From Lysobacterales bacterium (GTDB lineage: Bacteria; Pseudomonadota; Gammaproteobacteria; Xanthomonadales; Xanthomonadaceae), in NCBI GenBank assembly GCA_017302135.1, contig JAFLDZ010000006.1:62001-126000 (forward strand): a DNA stretch of 64,000 nt, written 5' to 3'. The notes below the pieces were generated by a model. That model was given only the letters and a program-made list of their open reading frames with translations. It was not told the origin of the DNA and ran no database searches. Of the stretch, positions 8,776 through 19,364 are shown piece after piece. Numbering within the stretch: position 1 is the stretch's first letter; each line of letters opens with the position of its first letter. The translations under genes and the position numbers were made by a program.

Positions 8776-10071
8776 CTACTGCAAATCCCGCAGATTCAAT
8801 CGCCGCAGGACCGGCAGTTTCCACGCGGTGAATCCGGTCACACCCAGCGTGATGCAGCCACCGACGACGACGGCGGTCGTCAGTCCCAGCAGTTTCGCCA
8901 TCGAGCCGGCGTAGAACGCGCCGAGTTCGTTCGATGAGCTGATGAAAATGCTGTTGATCGAGGACACCCGGCCGCGCATATGGTCGGGCGTGGCCAGTTG
9001 CAGAATCGTGGAGCGCAGCACCACGGACACGCCGTCGAACATGCCCGAGAAGAACATGAAGGCGACCGACAGCCACAGCGCTTCCGACAGGCCGAAGCCG
9101 ATGATGCACAGCCCGAAACCGGCTACCGCGTACAGCATGTAGCGGCCTGCGTGGCGTTCGATCGGACGACGCGCCACCCACAGCCCGACGATGACCGCGC
9201 CGGCGGCGGGTGCGCTGCGCAGCAGGCCCAGCGCTTCCGGCCCCGCGTGCAGCACGTCCTTGCTGAAGGCGGGCGCCAACGACACTGCGCCGCCGAACAG
9301 CACCGCGAACATGTCCAGGGCCATCGCCCCGAGCATCACCGGCGTTGCGAACACGAAGCGCAGGCCCTCGCCGATGCTGGCGAAGATCGGACTGCGTTCG
9401 TGCGACAGCGCCGGTTCGGCCGCACGCAGTGTCGCCAGCGACAGCACCGCGCCGAACGCACACAGCGCGCCGAAGGCATATGCGGGGCCGGCCGGTATCG
9501 CGATGCCATCCGCGTATCCGCCCAGATGTTTGAAGAAGCCGATCATGCTGCCGCCGATCGCCGGACCCAGCACCAGCGCCGCTTGGAATACCACGCTGCC
9601 GATGCTCGAACCACGGGTGAACTGTTCGCGCGGCAGCACGCAGGCGAACAGGGTGTTGTAGACCGGGCCGAGGAACGAACGCACCGCGCCGGTGAACATG
9701 ATCGCCGCGTAGATCAGCCACAGCCGCGCGCGCGAATCTTCCGCTTCGCCGGACACAGCACCCCAGGCGATCAGTGCGAGCAGGATCGGGGTCATGGACA
9801 GACCGATGCAGGCGATGATACCGAGCCGTCGTTTCGGCAGGTGATCGACCAGATAGCCTGCGAACGGTGCCACGCAGAAGAACGGCAGCACTTCCGCAAG
9901 TCCGATCAATCCGAGTTTCCACGGGTCGTTGGTGAGTTCGTAGACATGCCAGCCCACCGCGACCGTCACGATCTGATACGACAGGATCGTGAACAGCCGG
10001 TAGCCCATCAGGCCGAGAAACGCGCGGTTGCGCAGCGGCGGCACGGGCTGCGGCTGATCGCTGCCGATCAT
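8776..10071 (-). CDS. MFS transporter (EntS/YjcH-like exporter)
   Basis: This 431-aa protein has about 12 hydrophobic segments and the MFS loop signature GYLVDHLPKRRLG after helix 2. It resembles the DHA3/enterobactin-exporter EntS branch (FLGPVYNTLFACVLP, LRSTILQLATPDHMRGRVSSIN). The substrate is unknown. It starts 19 nt downstream of the sufE stop, so the two are likely co-transcribed. The terminator at about 8.7 kb ends the unit. Confidence 0.85.
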   Translation of the reverse strand: MIGSDQPQPVPPLRNRAFLGLMGYRLFTILSYQIVTVAVGWHVYELTNDPWKLGLIGLAEVLPFFCVAPFAGYLVDHLPKRRLGIIACIGLSMTPILLALIAWGAVSGEAEDSRARLWLIYAAIMFTGAVRSFLGPVYNTLFACVLPREQFTRGSSIGSVVFQAALVLGPAIGGSMIGFFKHLGGYADGIAIPAGPAYAFGALCAFGAVLSLATLRAAEPALSHERSPIFASIGEGLRFVFATPVMLGAMALDMFAVLFGGAVSLAPAFSKDVLHAGPEALGLLRSAPAAGAVIVGLWVARRPIERHAGRYMLYAVAGFGLCIIGFGLSEALWLSVAFMFFSGMFDGVSVVLRSTILQLATPDHMRGRVSSINSIFISSSNELGAFYAGSMAKLLGLTTAVVVGGCITLGVTGFTAWKLPVLRRLNLRDLQ

Positions 10072-10090
10072 GCTCGCGAACGCCTGCGCA

Positions 10091-10546
10091 TCAGTGCGTG
10101 CGCGCGCTGCGCTCGCGCACAGCGTCCTGCGCGGTCGCCTTGATGAACGCGAGCAGCGAGGCGAGGCCGTTGTTGCGCGTCGGCGACAGATGCTTGGCGA
10201 GGCCGACATCGGCGATGTAGCGCGCGTCGGCGGCCATGATCTCTTCGGCGCTGCGGCCGGAATACACGCGCAGCGCGAGATAGACCAGGCCGGAGACGAT
10301 CGCCGAGTCGCTGGCGGCGGCGAAATCGAGGCGCTCTGCGTCGCCGGAGGCTGCGATCCACACCATAGACTGGCAGCCGTGGAGGCGATGCGTGTCGTTC
10401 TTCAGTGTGTCGTCCATCGGCGGCAGTTTGCGGCCGAGGTCGATCAGGTACTGGTAACGCTCGGACCAATCGCCGAAGAACGCGAATTCGTCGCGGATGG
10501 CGTCCTGGGCTTCGGCGGTGGTGGGTTCGAGGGGGAAGGTAGTCAT
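10091..10546 (-). CDS. sufE: Cysteine desulfuration protein SufE
   Basis: This 151-aa SufE-family sulfur acceptor takes persulfide sulfur from the SufS desulfurase and passes it to Fe-S assembly. The catalytic Cys58 sits in HRLHGCQSMVW, and the RYQYLIDLGRKLP helix is typical. It lies away from any suf operon in this window. A REP palindrome precedes it. Confidence 0.93.
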   Translation of the reverse strand: MTTFPLEPTTAEAQDAIRDEFAFFGDWSERYQYLIDLGRKLPPMDDTLKNDTHRLHGCQSMVWIAASGDAERLDFAAASDSAIVSGLVYLALRVYSGRSAEEIMAADARYIADVGLAKHLSPTRNNGLASLLAFIKATAQDAVRERSARTH

Positions 10547-10558
10547 TGATTGCTTTTC

Positions 10559-10580
10559 GTAGGAGCGACTTCAGTCGCGA
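10559..10580. repeat. GTAG-type REP palindrome
   Basis: The element starts with GTAG and carries the dyad GCGACT-TC-AGTCGC (10565-10578). This is the classic form of REP sequences mobilised by RAYT transposases in Xanthomonadales. It lies just upstream of sufE. Confidence 0.8.
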
Positions 10581-10619
10581 TGTTTCTGGTTTGTACCGGT
10601 CTTGAAGAGCTTCCGTCCG

Positions 10620-10870
10620 CTTCGCGGCCGGGTTCATTTCTTTTGCTGGCCCAAAAGAAACGAACCAAAGAAAAGGGCGTTCCCCGACGAAGCTAAACTG
10701 CCATCGGATGCGATGCGGGGATTTTCCGACTCGTCTTTGCCCACAAGCGGGCAAAGTCCGGCCCGCGCTTGCGGCGCGGGCGTTCGCCCGATGCGCGAGC
10801 CTGCGGCTCGCAAGCTCGCATCGGCTCACCCATGACTCGGTCGGAAAACGACGCACATCCTGTGCGTCGC
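10620..10870. repeat. Multi-hairpin intergenic element, probable dispersed repeat
   Basis: The 359-bp gap between sufE and cysS holds no credible gene but is densely structured. Perfect stems occur at 10735-10742/10749-10756, 10761-10768/10774-10781, 10795-10800/10806-10811 (nested in 10788-10795/10817-10824) and 10849-10857/10861-10869. TTTTCCGAC at 10722-10730 pairs with GTCGGAAAA at 10840-10848, enclosing the first three hairpins. An AAAGAAACGAACC-AAAG-AAAA purine run (about 10654-10675) precedes it. I recall similar purine-run segments in many Xanthomonadales intergenic regions. Confidence 0.6.
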
Positions 10871-10905
10871 CCTTCGGGTCTGGATCGGCTGCGGGCTTTC
10901 AAACA

Positions 10906-12282
10906 TCAAGCCCGTTTCCAGCGCACGCCCTGCGCGGTGTCTTCCAACAGGATGCCTTCGTCGGCCAGTTGCTTGCGGATCGCGTCGGCGCGGGCGAAAT
11001 CGCGGGCGGCCTTTGAAGTATTGCGCTCGTCGACCAGCGACTGGATGCGGGCATCGTCATCGTTCGAGGCGCCGCGCGCGAACCATGCTTCCGGCGTCTG
11101 CTGCAGCAGGCCGAGGGCGACGCCTGCGCCGAGGAGTTCAGATTTCAGCTTCGCGCGTTCGCCTGCGTCGTCGCTTCTGCGTGCTTCGCCAGCGATGCGC
11201 GCGATTTCCGCGAGCGCCTGTGGCGTGTTCAGATCGTCTTCGAGTATCGCTTCGATGCCTGCGGAAATCGACGGCGTCGCCTCGACATCGGCCAGATCGC
11301 GCAACGTGCCGTACAGACGGTCCAGCGTGCGCAGCGATTGTTCGATCAACCCATCCGACCACTCCAGCGGCTGCCGGTAATGCGCCGACAGCAGCGCGTA
11401 GCGCAGCGCTTCCGGCGGGTGTTCGCGGACCAGATCGTGGACGCGCTGGATGTTGCCGACCGACTTCGCCATCTTGCTGCCGCCGAAGTTCAGCATGCCG
11501 TTGTGCAGCCACCAGTTCGCGAAGATCCTGCCGCCGTGCGCGCATTCGCTCTGCGCGACCTCGTTTTCGTGATGCGGGAACTGCAGGTCGACACCGCCGG
11601 CATGGATGTCGATGGTCTCGCCCAGATGCGCTTCGGCCATCGCCGAGCATTCGATATGCCAGCCCGGGCGACCGACGCTCCACGGCGATTCCCAGCCGGG
11701 CAAGCCTTCGGTGGAAGGTTTCCACAGCACGAAATCGCCTGGATTGCGCTTGTACGGCGCCACTTCGACGCGCGCACCGGCGATCATGTCCTCGGGATCG
11801 CGGCGCGACAGCTTGCCGTAGCCGGCGAAGGTGTCCACCGCGAACAGCACATGGCCTTCAGCGGCGTAGGCGTGGCCTTCGTCGATCAGTCGCTGGATCA
11901 TCGCGATCATCTGCGGGATATGCGCGGTCGCCGAGGGTTCGATGTCCGGCGCGAAATCGCCGCTGACGCCGAGTGCGGCCATATCGTCGCGATACGCGGC
12001 TGCGTACTTGTCGGTGATCGTGGAGATCGGCGTACCGAGTTCCATGGCCGCCGCGTTGATCTTGTCGTCCACGTCGGTGATGTTGCGCGCATAGCGCAGT
12101 TGGCCATGGCGGCGACGCAGCAGCGCGGCGAGCACGCCGAACACCACCGGGCCACGGGCATTGCCGATGTGCACGTAGTTGTAGACCGTCGGCCCGCAGA
12201 CGTACATGGTCGGACAGGTCGGATCGAGCGGAGCGAATGGTTCGACCTGGCGAGTCAGGCTGTTGTAGAGATGCAGGCTCAT
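10906..12282 (-). CDS. cysS: Cysteinyl-tRNA synthetase
   Basis: This 458-aa class I synthetase charges tRNA-Cys. It shows the HIGH-type motif in [11 protein letters not shown], zinc ligands starting with CGPTVYN and [10 protein letters not shown], the [11 protein letters not shown] segment and the KMSKS-type [13 protein letters not shown] 12282 matches the family start LHLYNSLT; the frame is open 24 codons further upstream without similarity. Length is normal. Confidence 0.96.
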   Translation of the reverse strand: MSLHLYNSLTRQVEPFAPLDPTCPTMYVCGPTVYNYVHIGNARGPVVFGVLAALLRRRHGQLRYARNITDVDDKINAAAMELGTPISTITDKYAAAYRDDMAALGVSGDFAPDIEPSATAHIPQMIAMIQRLIDEGHAYAAEGHVLFAVDTFAGYGKLSRRDPEDMIAGARVEVAPYKRNPGDFVLWKPSTEGLPGWESPWSVGRPGWHIECSAMAEAHLGETIDIHAGGVDLQFPHHENEVAQSECAHGGRIFANWWLHNGMLNFGGSKMAKSVGNIQRVHDLVREHPPEALRYALLSAHYRQPLEWSDGLIEQSLRTLDRLYGTLRDLADVEATPSISAGIEAILEDDLNTPQALAEIARIAGEARRSDDAGERAKLKSELLGAGVALGLLQQTPEAWFARGASNDDDARIQSLVDERNTSKAARDFARADAIRKQLADEGILLEDTAQGVRWKRA

Positions 12283-12386
12283 GGGGATGTCGACGCGAGG
12301 GGATGAGCCGATTCTAGCGGTCGCGGGACGGTCACGACAGCGGCGGTTCAGCATGCGGGCAGCCGAGGCCCTACACTGGTCGACCG

Positions 12387-12776
12387 ATGAATCCGCCTAC
12401 CGCCATCTTCCTGCATCGATTCGGCCTGCCGCTGCTCTTGAGCGTGGCGCCGGCTGCGCAGGCGCAGACCACGGTCATCCAGACGCCGAACGTCCGCACC
12501 GAGTATGCGCAGGTACTGCGGGTCGAACCGGTCTATCAGACCCTGCGCGCCTACGCTGTCGAAGAGCGCTGCGACCCCCCGGCCGAAGCCGGACAACCCG
12601 GCCGGAACTGCCGTCCGCTGCGGGTGGAGCGCGAGTTCCAGCGACCGATCGCCTACGACGTCGACTACATCCATCGTGGCGTCAAATACCGCTCCCGCAT
12701 CCCGTACGACCCCGGCAAACGCCTGCGTCTGAAGGTGTCGGTCACCCCCGATATCGACGCTGCCGGCAAGCGCTGA
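12387..12776 (+). CDS. Small secreted protein, unknown function
   Basis: This 129-aa protein has an N-terminal signal peptide (hydrophobic [11 protein letters not shown], probable cleavage after AQA). The mature part is rich in Val/Arg/Tyr and contains [10 protein letters not shown], a phrase also seen in surface-antigen-like periplasmic proteins of this order, and two Cys (ERCDPP, NRNC-type) that could form a disulfide. No known domain is recognised. It is monocistronic, upstream of the arginine leader. Confidence 0.65.
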   Translation: MNPPTAIFLHRFGLPLLLSVAPAAQAQTTVIQTPNVRTEYAQVLRVEPVYQTLRAYAVEERCDPPAEAGQPGRNCRPLRVEREFQRPIAYDVDYIHRGVKYRSRIPYDPGKRLRLKVSVTPDIDAAGKR

Positions 12777-12840
12777 CACGCCGCCGACACAGGCCGCAGC
12801 GCTTGCAGCCGGTCCCGGCGCATGCGAGCATTCGACCCCT

Positions 12841-12939
12841 ATGCAGAACGCGCAACCCCTCGCGATCACCAGCGCCCGGATGGCCTCCGGCATGACCTCG
12901 CGCGCGCGCCGACCGGAATCCCACACACCTGCTGGGTGA
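12841..12939 (+). CDS. Candidate arginine leader peptide (attenuator)
   Basis: A 32-codon open frame begins with ATG and ends with TGA inside the leader of argF'. It contains four Arg codons, three of them clustered at codons 21, 23 and 24 (CGC GCG CGC CGA, 12901-12912) directly before the first arm of a hairpin. No Shine-Dalgarno is evident; a weak TTGCAG-N17-GAGCAT promoter at 12803-12831 would put the start codon very near the transcript 5' end, so leaderless translation is possible. Inferred from position and RNA layout only. Confidence 0.5.
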   Translation: MQNAQPLAITSARMASGMTSRARRPESHTPAG

Positions 12940-13016
12940 TCCGGAACCGTCGTCATACGCTGCACCGACAAGATTCCACGATCAGGCCCGGCTCACCGCC
13001 GGGCCTTTTCTGTTTG
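12913..13016 (+). promoter_or_regulatory. Candidate transcription attenuator of the arg operon
   Basis: Four RNA arms are visible. Arm 1 (12913-12923) pairs with arm 2 (12933-12944) through CCGGA/TCCGG and CCCA/TGGG. Arm 2 (12935-12944) can instead pair 9 of 10 bases with arm 3 (12988-12997, CCGGCTCACC). Arms 3 and 4 form the terminator at 12984-13006. A ribosome stalled at the Arg codons just before 12913 would cover arm 1 and favour 2:3 (read-through). One that reaches the stop at 12937-12939 would cover arm 2 and favour termination. Confidence 0.6.
12984..13016 (+). terminator. Rho-independent terminator in the argF' leader
   Basis: AGGCCCGGC (12984-12992) and GCCGGGCCT (12998-13006) form a perfect 9-bp stem with a 5-nt loop, followed by TTTTCTGTTT. 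It lies 51 nt before the argF' ATG and about 200 nt after the previous gene, which fits an attenuator better than a terminator of that gene. Confidence 0.85.
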
Positions 13017-13067
13017 CGCATCACAATTCTTCGCCGATCTTTCCTACCACTGCCGCCGGGATCTTCC

Positions 13068-14072
13068 ATGAAGCATTTCTTGAACACCCAGGACTGGAGC
13101 CGCGCCGAACTGGACGCCGCGCTCGCCGACGCCGCACGCTTCAAGCGCGAAAAACTCGGCGACGCGCTCAAGGGCAGGAGCATCGCCCTGGTGTTCTTCA
13201 ACCCGTCGATGCGTACCCGCACCAGCTTCGAGCTGGGCGCGTTCCAGCTCGGCGGCCATGCCGTGGTGCTCTCGCCGGGCAAGGATGCCTGGCCGATTGA
13301 GTTCGACTTCGGCACGGTGATGGATGGCGATACCGAAGAACACATCGCTGAAGTCGCGAAAGTGCTGAGCCGCTATGTGGACCTGATCGGCGTGCGCGCG
13401 TTCCCGAAATTCATCGACTGGTCCGCCGACCGCGAGGACAAGGTGCTCAAGGGCTTCGCGAAATACGCGACCGTGCCGGTCATCAACATGGAAACCATCA
13501 CCCATCCGTGCCAGGAACTGGCGCATGCCATGGCGCTGCAGGAACATTTCGGCACCCCGGACCTGCGCGGCAAGAAGTACGTACTGACCTGGACCTATCA
13601 CCCCAAGGCGCTGAATACCGCCGTCGCCAATTCCGCGCTGACCATCGCCACGCGCATGGGCATGGACGTGACCCTGTTGTGCCCCACGCCCGATTACATC
13701 CTCGATGAGCGCTACATGGGTTGGGCCGCGCAGAACGTCGCCGAAAACGGCGGTTCGCTGCAGGTGAGCCACGATATCGACAGCGCCTATGCCGGCGCCG
13801 ATGTGGTCTATGCGAAAAGCTGGGGCGCGCTGCCGTTCTTCGGCAACTGGGAACCCGAGAAACCCATCCGCGACCAGTACAAGCACTTCATGGTCGACGA
13901 ACGGAAGATGGCGCTCACCAACAACGGCGTGTTCTCGCACTGCCTGCCGCTGCGCCGGAACATCAAGGCCAGCGATGCGGTGATGGACGCCCCGTACTGC
14001 ATCGCCGTGAACGAAGCCGAAAACCGTCTGCACGTGCAGAAAGCGGTGATGGCTGTGCTCGCAAACCAATGA
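13068..14072 (+). CDS. argF': N-acetylornithine carbamoyltransferase
   Basis: This 334-aa transcarbamylase makes N-acetylcitrulline from N-acetylornithine and carbamoyl phosphate, the variant arginine route of Xanthomonadaceae. It shows the carbamoyl-phosphate motif [22 protein letters not shown] and the C-terminal HCLPLRRN loop. It begins the operon, behind an attenuator-like leader. Assignment to the acetylornithine type rests on the family resemblance and on the neighbouring deacetylase and fused argB. Confidence 0.95.
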   Translation: MKHFLNTQDWSRAELDAALADAARFKREKLGDALKGRSIALVFFNPSMRTRTSFELGAFQLGGHAVVLSPGKDAWPIEFDFGTVMDGDTEEHIAEVAKVLSRYVDLIGVRAFPKFIDWSADREDKVLKGFAKYATVPVINMETITHPCQELAHAMALQEHFGTPDLRGKKYVLTWTYHPKALNTAVANSALTIATRMGMDVTLLCPTPDYILDERYMGWAAQNVAENGGSLQVSHDIDSAYAGADVVYAKSWGALPFFGNWEPEKPIRDQYKHFMVDERKMALTNNGVFSHCLPLRRNIKASDAVMDAPYCIAVNEAENRLHVQKAVMAVLANQ

Positions 14073-14092
14073 CTTCTTCGGATATTTCCGCC

Positions 14093-15292
14093 ATGAGCAA
14101 CCAAGACATCGTCCTCGCCTTTTCCGGCGGCCTCGACACCAGTTTCTGCGTGCCCTACCTGAAGGAGCGCGGCTGGAACGTGCATACCGTGTTCGCCGAC
14201 ACCGGCGGCGTCGATGCCGAAGAGCGCGCCTTCATCGAACAGCGCGCAGAGGAGCTGGGCGTCGCCTCGCACCTCACCATCGACGGCGGTCCCGCGTTGT
14301 GGGACGGTTTCGTGAAGCCGTTCGTCTGGGCTGGCGAGGCCTACCAGGGCCAGTACCCGCTGCTGGTCTCCGACCGCTATCTGATCGTCGATGCCACCCT
14401 GGCGCGTGCGGACGACCTGGGCACGAAGACCATCGCCCACGGCTGCACCGGCATGGGCAATGATCAGGTGCGTTTCGATCTGGCGGTGAAATCCAGCGGC
14501 GATTACGTCATCGTCGCGCCGATCCGCGAAATCCAGAAGGAACATACCCAGACCCGCGCCTACGAACAGGCCTATCTGGAAGAACGCGGCTTCGGCGTGC
14601 GCGCCAAGCAGAAGGCGTACACGATCAACGAAAACCTGCTCGGGCTGACGATGTCCGGCGGCGAGATCGATCGCTGGGAAGCGCCGGGCGAGGGCGCGCG
14701 CGGCTGGTGCGCGCCGCGCAGCGAGTGGCCTGAGCAGGCGATGCAGGTCACGCTGCGTTTCGTCAACGGCGAAGCTATTGCGCTCGATGGCGTCGAGATG
14801 CCGGGCGCACAAATCCTCGCGCAGCTCAACGCACTGTTCGCGCCCTACGGCGTGGGTCGCGGAATGTACACCGGCGATACCACCATCGGCCTCAAAGGGA
14901 GGATCGTGTACGAAGCGCCGGGCCTCACCGCGCTGCTGGTCGCGCACCGCGCGCTGGAGGAAGCGGTGCTGACCAAACAGCAGAACCGCTTCAAACCCGA
15001 CGTCGCGCGCAAATGGGTGGAACTGGTCTACGAGGGTTTCTATCACGACCCGCTGAAGACCGATCTCGAAGCCTTCCTCGCCTCCTCGCAGGCGATGGTC
15101 AATGGCGAGATCGTGATCGAAACCCGCGGTGGTCGCGTCGATGCCGTCGCGGTGCGTTCGCCGCACCTGCTCAACGCCAAGGGTGCGACGTATGCGCAGT
15201 CGGCGGACTGGGGCGTGGAAGAAGCAGAAGGCTTCATCAAACTGTTCGGCATGAGCAGCACGCTCTGGGCCGAAGTGAACAGCAGCCGCTGA
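14093..15292 (+). CDS. argG: Argininosuccinate synthase
   Basis: This 399-aa enzyme joins citrulline and aspartate using ATP. The P-loop-like [19 protein letters not shown] and [14 protein letters not shown] motifs are present. I use ATG 14093 ([12 protein letters not shown]), which matches family N-termini; an ATG at 14069 overlapping the argF' stop (ATGA) is an alternative adding 8 residues and would imply translational coupling. Confidence 0.95.
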   Translation: MSNQDIVLAFSGGLDTSFCVPYLKERGWNVHTVFADTGGVDAEERAFIEQRAEELGVASHLTIDGGPALWDGFVKPFVWAGEAYQGQYPLLVSDRYLIVDATLARADDLGTKTIAHGCTGMGNDQVRFDLAVKSSGDYVIVAPIREIQKEHTQTRAYEQAYLEERGFGVRAKQKAYTINENLLGLTMSGGEIDRWEAPGEGARGWCAPRSEWPEQAMQVTLRFVNGEAIALDGVEMPGAQILAQLNALFAPYGVGRGMYTGDTTIGLKGRIVYEAPGLTALLVAHRALEEAVLTKQQNRFKPDVARKWVELVYEGFYHDPLKTDLEAFLASSQAMVNGEIVIETRGGRVDAVAVRSPHLLNAKGATYAQSADWGVEEAEGFIKLFGMSSTLWAEVNSSR

Positions 15293-15298
15293 CCGACG

Positions 15299-16396
15299 AT
15301 GCTTACCGACATCCTCCAACACCTCGAAGCGCTGGTGTCCTTCGACACCCGCAATCCGCCGCGCGTCATCGATACCGGTGGCATCTTCGACTATCTGCGC
15401 GCGCAGTTGCCCGGCTTCACCTGCACCGTCACCGATCACGGCGCGGGCGCGGTGTCGATGCTTGCCGTGCGCGGCACGCCGACGCGCGTCTTCAATGTGC
15501 ATCTCGATACCGTGCCGTCCTCTGAAGCGTGGAGCGCCGATCCGCTGACGCTGCGCGTCACCGATGAAAAGGCGATCGGCCTCGGTGCCTGCGACATCAA
15601 GGGCGCGGCTGCGGGTCTGATCGTCGCCGCGCAGCGCACCACTGGCGACGCCGCATTCCTGTTCAGCACCGACGAAGAAGCCAACGACGCGCGCTGCATT
15701 GCGGCGTTTCTCGCCAGCGGTCATGGATTCACGGAAGCCATCGTCGCCGAGCCGACCCGATGCGAAGCGGTGCTCGCGCATCGCGGCATCGCTTCGGTGC
15801 TGATGAAGTTCCGGGGTTCGGCCGGACATGCCTCCGGCGCGAATGCGATCCATGCCAATGCCTTGCATCACGCGATGCGCTGGGGCGCGCAGGCGCTGGA
15901 TCTGGTCGAAGCCGAGTCGCACCGGCGTTTCGGCGGGTTGACCGGCCTGCGCTTCAACATCGGTAAGGTCGAAGGTGGCATCAAGGCCAATGTGATCGCG
16001 CCGAGCGCCGAAGTGCGTTTCGGCTTCAGGCCCTTGCCGTCGCACGATATCGACGAGCTCCACGCACGTTTCCGCGCCTGCGCGACCGAGGATGCGTTCG
16101 GTCACTACGAGGAAACGTTCCGTGGACCGCCGCTGCCTGCCGGTGATGTCGCGCATGCGGAAGAGCGTCGCCTCGCGGCGCGCGACCTCGCCGATGAACT
16201 CGATCTGCCGATCGGCAATGCGGTCGATTTCTGGACCGAGGCCTCGCTGTTCTCCGCCGCCGGCCTCACCGCGTTCGTCTATGGCCCCGGCGATATCGCC
16301 CAGGCGCATACCGCCGACGAATGGGTCGCGCTCGATCAGCTCGAGCGCTACACCGCCGCCATCATCCGCATTCTCGACGGAACCGCTTCGACATGA
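15299..16396 (+). CDS. argE': N-acetylcitrulline/acetylornithine deacetylase (M20)
   Basis: This 365-aa M20 metallopeptidase-family enzyme removes the acetyl group, in Xanthomonas from N-acetylcitrulline. Metal and catalytic residues appear in [22 protein letters not shown] and FSTDEEAND; the dimerisation-domain [15 protein letters not shown] is also visible. It starts 6 nt after argG, and its stop overlaps the argB start (ATGA). Confidence 0.93.
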   Translation: MLTDILQHLEALVSFDTRNPPRVIDTGGIFDYLRAQLPGFTCTVTDHGAGAVSMLAVRGTPTRVFNVHLDTVPSSEAWSADPLTLRVTDEKAIGLGACDIKGAAAGLIVAAQRTTGDAAFLFSTDEEANDARCIAAFLASGHGFTEAIVAEPTRCEAVLAHRGIASVLMKFRGSAGHASGANAIHANALHHAMRWGAQALDLVEAESHRRFGGLTGLRFNIGKVEGGIKANVIAPSAEVRFGFRPLPSHDIDELHARFRACATEDAFGHYEETFRGPPLPAGDVAHAEERRLAARDLADELDLPIGNAVDFWTEASLFSAAGLTAFVYGPGDIAQAHTADEWVALDQLERYTAAIIRILDGTAST

Positions 16397-17760
16397 CCCC
16401 TGCTTTTCACACGCGCGCGCTCGATCACAAGGTCCACGACCCGCAGACCCGGCAGACCATCGTCCGACTGCTGTCGAGCATGGCCGGCGCGAAGGAAATT
16501 TCGCAGTACCTGAAGCGTTTTTCGCAGCTCGACGCCGCGCGCTTCGCGCTGGTGAAGGTGGGCGGCGCGGTGCTGCGCGATGACCTCGATGCGCTGACTT
16601 CCTCGCTCGCGTTCCTGCAGGATGTGGGGCTCACGCCGATCGTCATTCACGGTGCCGGGCCGCAGCTCGACGAAGAACTGTCCGCCGCCGGTATCCAGAA
16701 GCAGACCGTCAATGGTCTGCGGGTGACTACGCCAGAAGCGCTGGCGATCGTGCGCCGCGTGTTCCATGCGCAGAATCTGAAACTGGTTGAAGCGCTGCAA
16801 CTGCAGGATGCGCGCGCGACCTCGATCGTCTCCGGCGTGTTCGAGGCCGATTATCTCGACCGAGATACTTATGGTCTGGTCGGCGAAGTGAAGCGGGTCG
16901 ATCTCGCGCCGATCTACGCCAGTCTGCAGGCCGGCTCGATTCCGGTGATCGCCAGTCTCGGCGAAACCGTCGGCGGCCAGATTCTCAACGTCAATGCGGA
17001 CTTCGCCGCGAACGAACTGGTGCAGGTGCTGCAGCCGTACAAGATCGTGTTTCTCACCGGCACCGGCGGGCTGCTCGATGGCGACGGCAAGGTCATCGAT
17101 TCGATCAATCTCTCGACCGAATACGACGCGCTGATGGCGCAGCCGTGGATCAACGGCGGCATGCGCGTGAAGATCGAACAGATCAAGCAGCTGCTGGATG
17201 CGCTGCCGCTGTCGTCGTCGGTGTCGATCACGCGCCCGGAAGAACTGGCGAAGGAACTGTTCACCCATAAAGGCTCGGGCACGCTGGTGCGCCGAGGCGA
17301 GCGCGTGCTGCAGGCGACGCGCTGGGACGAACTGGATACCGATCGTCTGCGTAGTCTGATCGAATCCGCGTTCGGCCGGACGCTGGTGCCGGATTACTTC
17401 GAACGTACCGCGCTGCATCGTGCCTACGTCAGCGAGAATTATCGCGCTGCCGTCATCCTCACCGAAGAGAACGGACTGCCGTATCTCGACAAGTTCGCGG
17501 TGCTCGACGATGCGCAGGGCGAAGGCCTAGGTCGCGCCGTATGGCAGCTGATGCGCGAAGCCCAGCCGAAGCTGTTCTGGCGCTCCCGCCAAGGCAATCC
17601 GGTCAATGCCTTCTACGATGCGGAAGCCGATGGCAGCGTGAAGCAGGAACGCTGGCGCGCGTACTGGTACGGGCTCGGCGATCTGGACCGCGAAGGTCTG
17701 GAGACGATCCGCCACTGCCTCGAACACTGCCGGCAGCGGCCGGCGACGCTGACGGACTGA
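16393..17760 (+). CDS. argB: Bifunctional N-acetylglutamate kinase/synthase
   Basis: This 455-aa protein fuses an amino-acid-kinase domain (about residues 1-300; [36 protein letters not shown]) to a GNAT-type N-acetylglutamate synthase domain (about 310-455; [33 protein letters not shown]). It catalyses the first two steps of arginine synthesis, as in the vertebrate-like NAGS-K class known from Xanthomonas. ATG 16393 overlaps the preceding stop. Confidence 0.94.
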   Translation: MTPAFHTRALDHKVHDPQTRQTIVRLLSSMAGAKEISQYLKRFSQLDAARFALVKVGGAVLRDDLDALTSSLAFLQDVGLTPIVIHGAGPQLDEELSAAGIQKQTVNGLRVTTPEALAIVRRVFHAQNLKLVEALQLQDARATSIVSGVFEADYLDRDTYGLVGEVKRVDLAPIYASLQAGSIPVIASLGETVGGQILNVNADFAANELVQVLQPYKIVFLTGTGGLLDGDGKVIDSINLSTEYDALMAQPWINGGMRVKIEQIKQLLDALPLSSSVSITRPEELAKELFTHKGSGTLVRRGERVLQATRWDELDTDRLRSLIESAFGRTLVPDYFERTALHRAYVSENYRAAVILTEENGLPYLDKFAVLDDAQGEGLGRAVWQLMREAQPKLFWRSRQGNPVNAFYDAEADGSVKQERWRAYWYGLGDLDREGLETIRHCLEHCRQRPATLTD

Positions 17761-17765
17761 AGACG

Positions 17766-18383
17766 ATGGCTGCCGTCTGGAACACATCGATCTGGAGCAC
17801 ACCGACGCTGATCGGTCGCCATGTGCGGCTGGAGCCGTTGCGCGCCGATCATGCCGATGCGCTGCGTGCAGCTGCCAGCGACGGCGCGCTGTGGGAGCTT
17901 CGCTATACGAGCGTGCCGGGGCCGGAAGCGGGCGAGGCCGAGCGCTATATCGATATCGCACTCGCTGCGCGCGACGCCGGTCAGGCATTGCCGTTCGCGG
18001 TGGTCGATGCGCCCGGTGATGTCGTCGGCACTACGCGTTTCTACGACATCGATCGTGATGTCCCACGGGTCAAGCTCGGCTACACCTGGTATGCGCAGCG
18101 CGCGCAGCGCACCGGGCTGAACACCGAGGCGAAACTGTTGCTGATCGAGCATGCGTTCGCCCATTGGAATAGCGAATCGGTCGTGCTGGAAACGAGTCAC
18201 GAGAACCTTCGCTCGCAGGGAGCCATTCTGCGCCTGGGTGCGAAGCGCGACGGCATCCTGCGCGCGAACATGCGTCATCGCGATGGGACGCTGCGCGATA
18301 CGCACGTGTTCTCCATCCTGCGCAGCGAATGGCCGGTGCTGCGCAGCCGTCTCGAAGGCAAGCTCCAGGAGTACAATTCATGA
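17766..18383 (+). CDS. GNAT acetyltransferase, RimJ/RimL-like
   Basis: This 205-aa GNAT protein begins with the RimL-like [18 protein letters not shown] and continues with [20 protein letters not shown]. Its substrate is unknown. It sits inside the arginine operon, 5 nt after argB, and its stop overlaps argC (ATGA), so it is made together with the pathway enzymes. It could acetylate an arginine-pathway metabolite or protein N-termini; neither is shown by sequence. Confidence 0.85.
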   Translation: MAAVWNTSIWSTPTLIGRHVRLEPLRADHADALRAAASDGALWELRYTSVPGPEAGEAERYIDIALAARDAGQALPFAVVDAPGDVVGTTRFYDIDRDVPRVKLGYTWYAQRAQRTGLNTEAKLLLIEHAFAHWNSESVVLETSHENLRSQGAILRLGAKRDGILRANMRHRDGTLRDTHVFSILRSEWPVLRSRLEGKLQEYNS

Positions 18384-19348
18384 CTGCCGGAATGTTTCAT
18401 GTCGGTATCGTCGGCGCCCGAGGCCATGTCGGCGCCGAACTGATCCGCCTGCTGGCCGCGCATCCGCGCTTCGAGCTGGCCTATGTCGGCTCGCGCGAGC
18501 TCGACGGCCAGCGACTTGCCGATCATGTCGATGCGTATGCGGGCGAGCTTCGCTATTCGTCGCCTGCGAATGCAGCATTGCCGACATTGGGCGCCGATGC
18601 CGTGGTGCTCGCCCTGCCCAATGGCAAGGCCGCCGCCTGCGTCGCCGCGTTCGATGCCGCGAACGCAAACCCGGTCATCGTCGATCTCTCCGCCGACTAC
18701 CGTTTCGACGACGGCTGGTATTACGGTCTGCCGGAACTCACGCGTACGCGCTATCGCGGCGAGCGCAGGATCAGCAATCCCGGCTGTTACGCGACCGCGA
18801 TGCAGTTGGCCATCGCGCCGATGCGCGATCTGCTGCAAGGCCCGGCGCAGTGTTTCGGTGTGTCGGGCTATTCGGGTGCCGGTACTACGCCGTCGGACAA
18901 GAACGATCCGGACAAACTCCGCGACAATCTGATGCCGTATGCGCTCACCGGTCATGTGCACGAGCGCGAAGTCACGCGTCAGCTCGGGCATCCGGTCGAA
19001 TTCATGCCGCACGTCGCGGCGCATTTTCGCGGCATCACCATGACCGTGAATCTGCATCTGACCGAAGCGACGACGCGCGACGCGGTGATCGCACGCTATC
19101 GCGCCGCGTACGCCGACGAACCGCTGGTGCGCGTGATCGACGACGCGCCGTGGGTCAGCCGCATCGCCGGTCGGCACCACGTCGAAATCGGTGGTTTCAC
19201 GCTGTCGGAAGATGGACGTCGGCTTGTCGTGGTGTCCACCGAAGACAATCTGCTGAAAGGCGCGGCGACCCAGGCGCTGCAGAATCTGAATCTCGCGTTC
19301 GGTCTCGACGAGTGGACCGGCATCCCTGCGGCGAATGCCGCCGACTGA
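18380..19348 (+). CDS. argC: N-acetyl-gamma-glutamyl-phosphate reductase
   Basis: This 322-aa NADPH-dependent reductase acts after NAG kinase. The Rossmann start [18 protein letters not shown] and the active-site Cys in [13 protein letters not shown] are clear. The ATG at 18380 has AGGAG 8 nt upstream and overlaps the GNAT stop. Confidence 0.95.
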   Translation: MTAGMFHVGIVGARGHVGAELIRLLAAHPRFELAYVGSRELDGQRLADHVDAYAGELRYSSPANAALPTLGADAVVLALPNGKAAACVAAFDAANANPVIVDLSADYRFDDGWYYGLPELTRTRYRGERRISNPGCYATAMQLAIAPMRDLLQGPAQCFGVSGYSGAGTTPSDKNDPDKLRDNLMPYALTGHVHEREVTRQLGHPVEFMPHVAAHFRGITMTVNLHLTEATTRDAVIARYRAAYADEPLVRVIDDAPWVSRIAGRHHVEIGGFTLSEDGRRLVVVSTEDNLLKGAATQALQNLNLAFGLDEWTGIPAANAAD

Positions 19349-19364
19349 CGAACGGAGTCTCATC

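Noticed and set aside
12387..12776. Treating the terminator at 12984 as the end of this small gene's transcript
   Set aside because: It lies ~210 nt after the stop, and alternative pairing with the leader ORF stop region better explains it as an attenuator; a shared role cannot be fully excluded.
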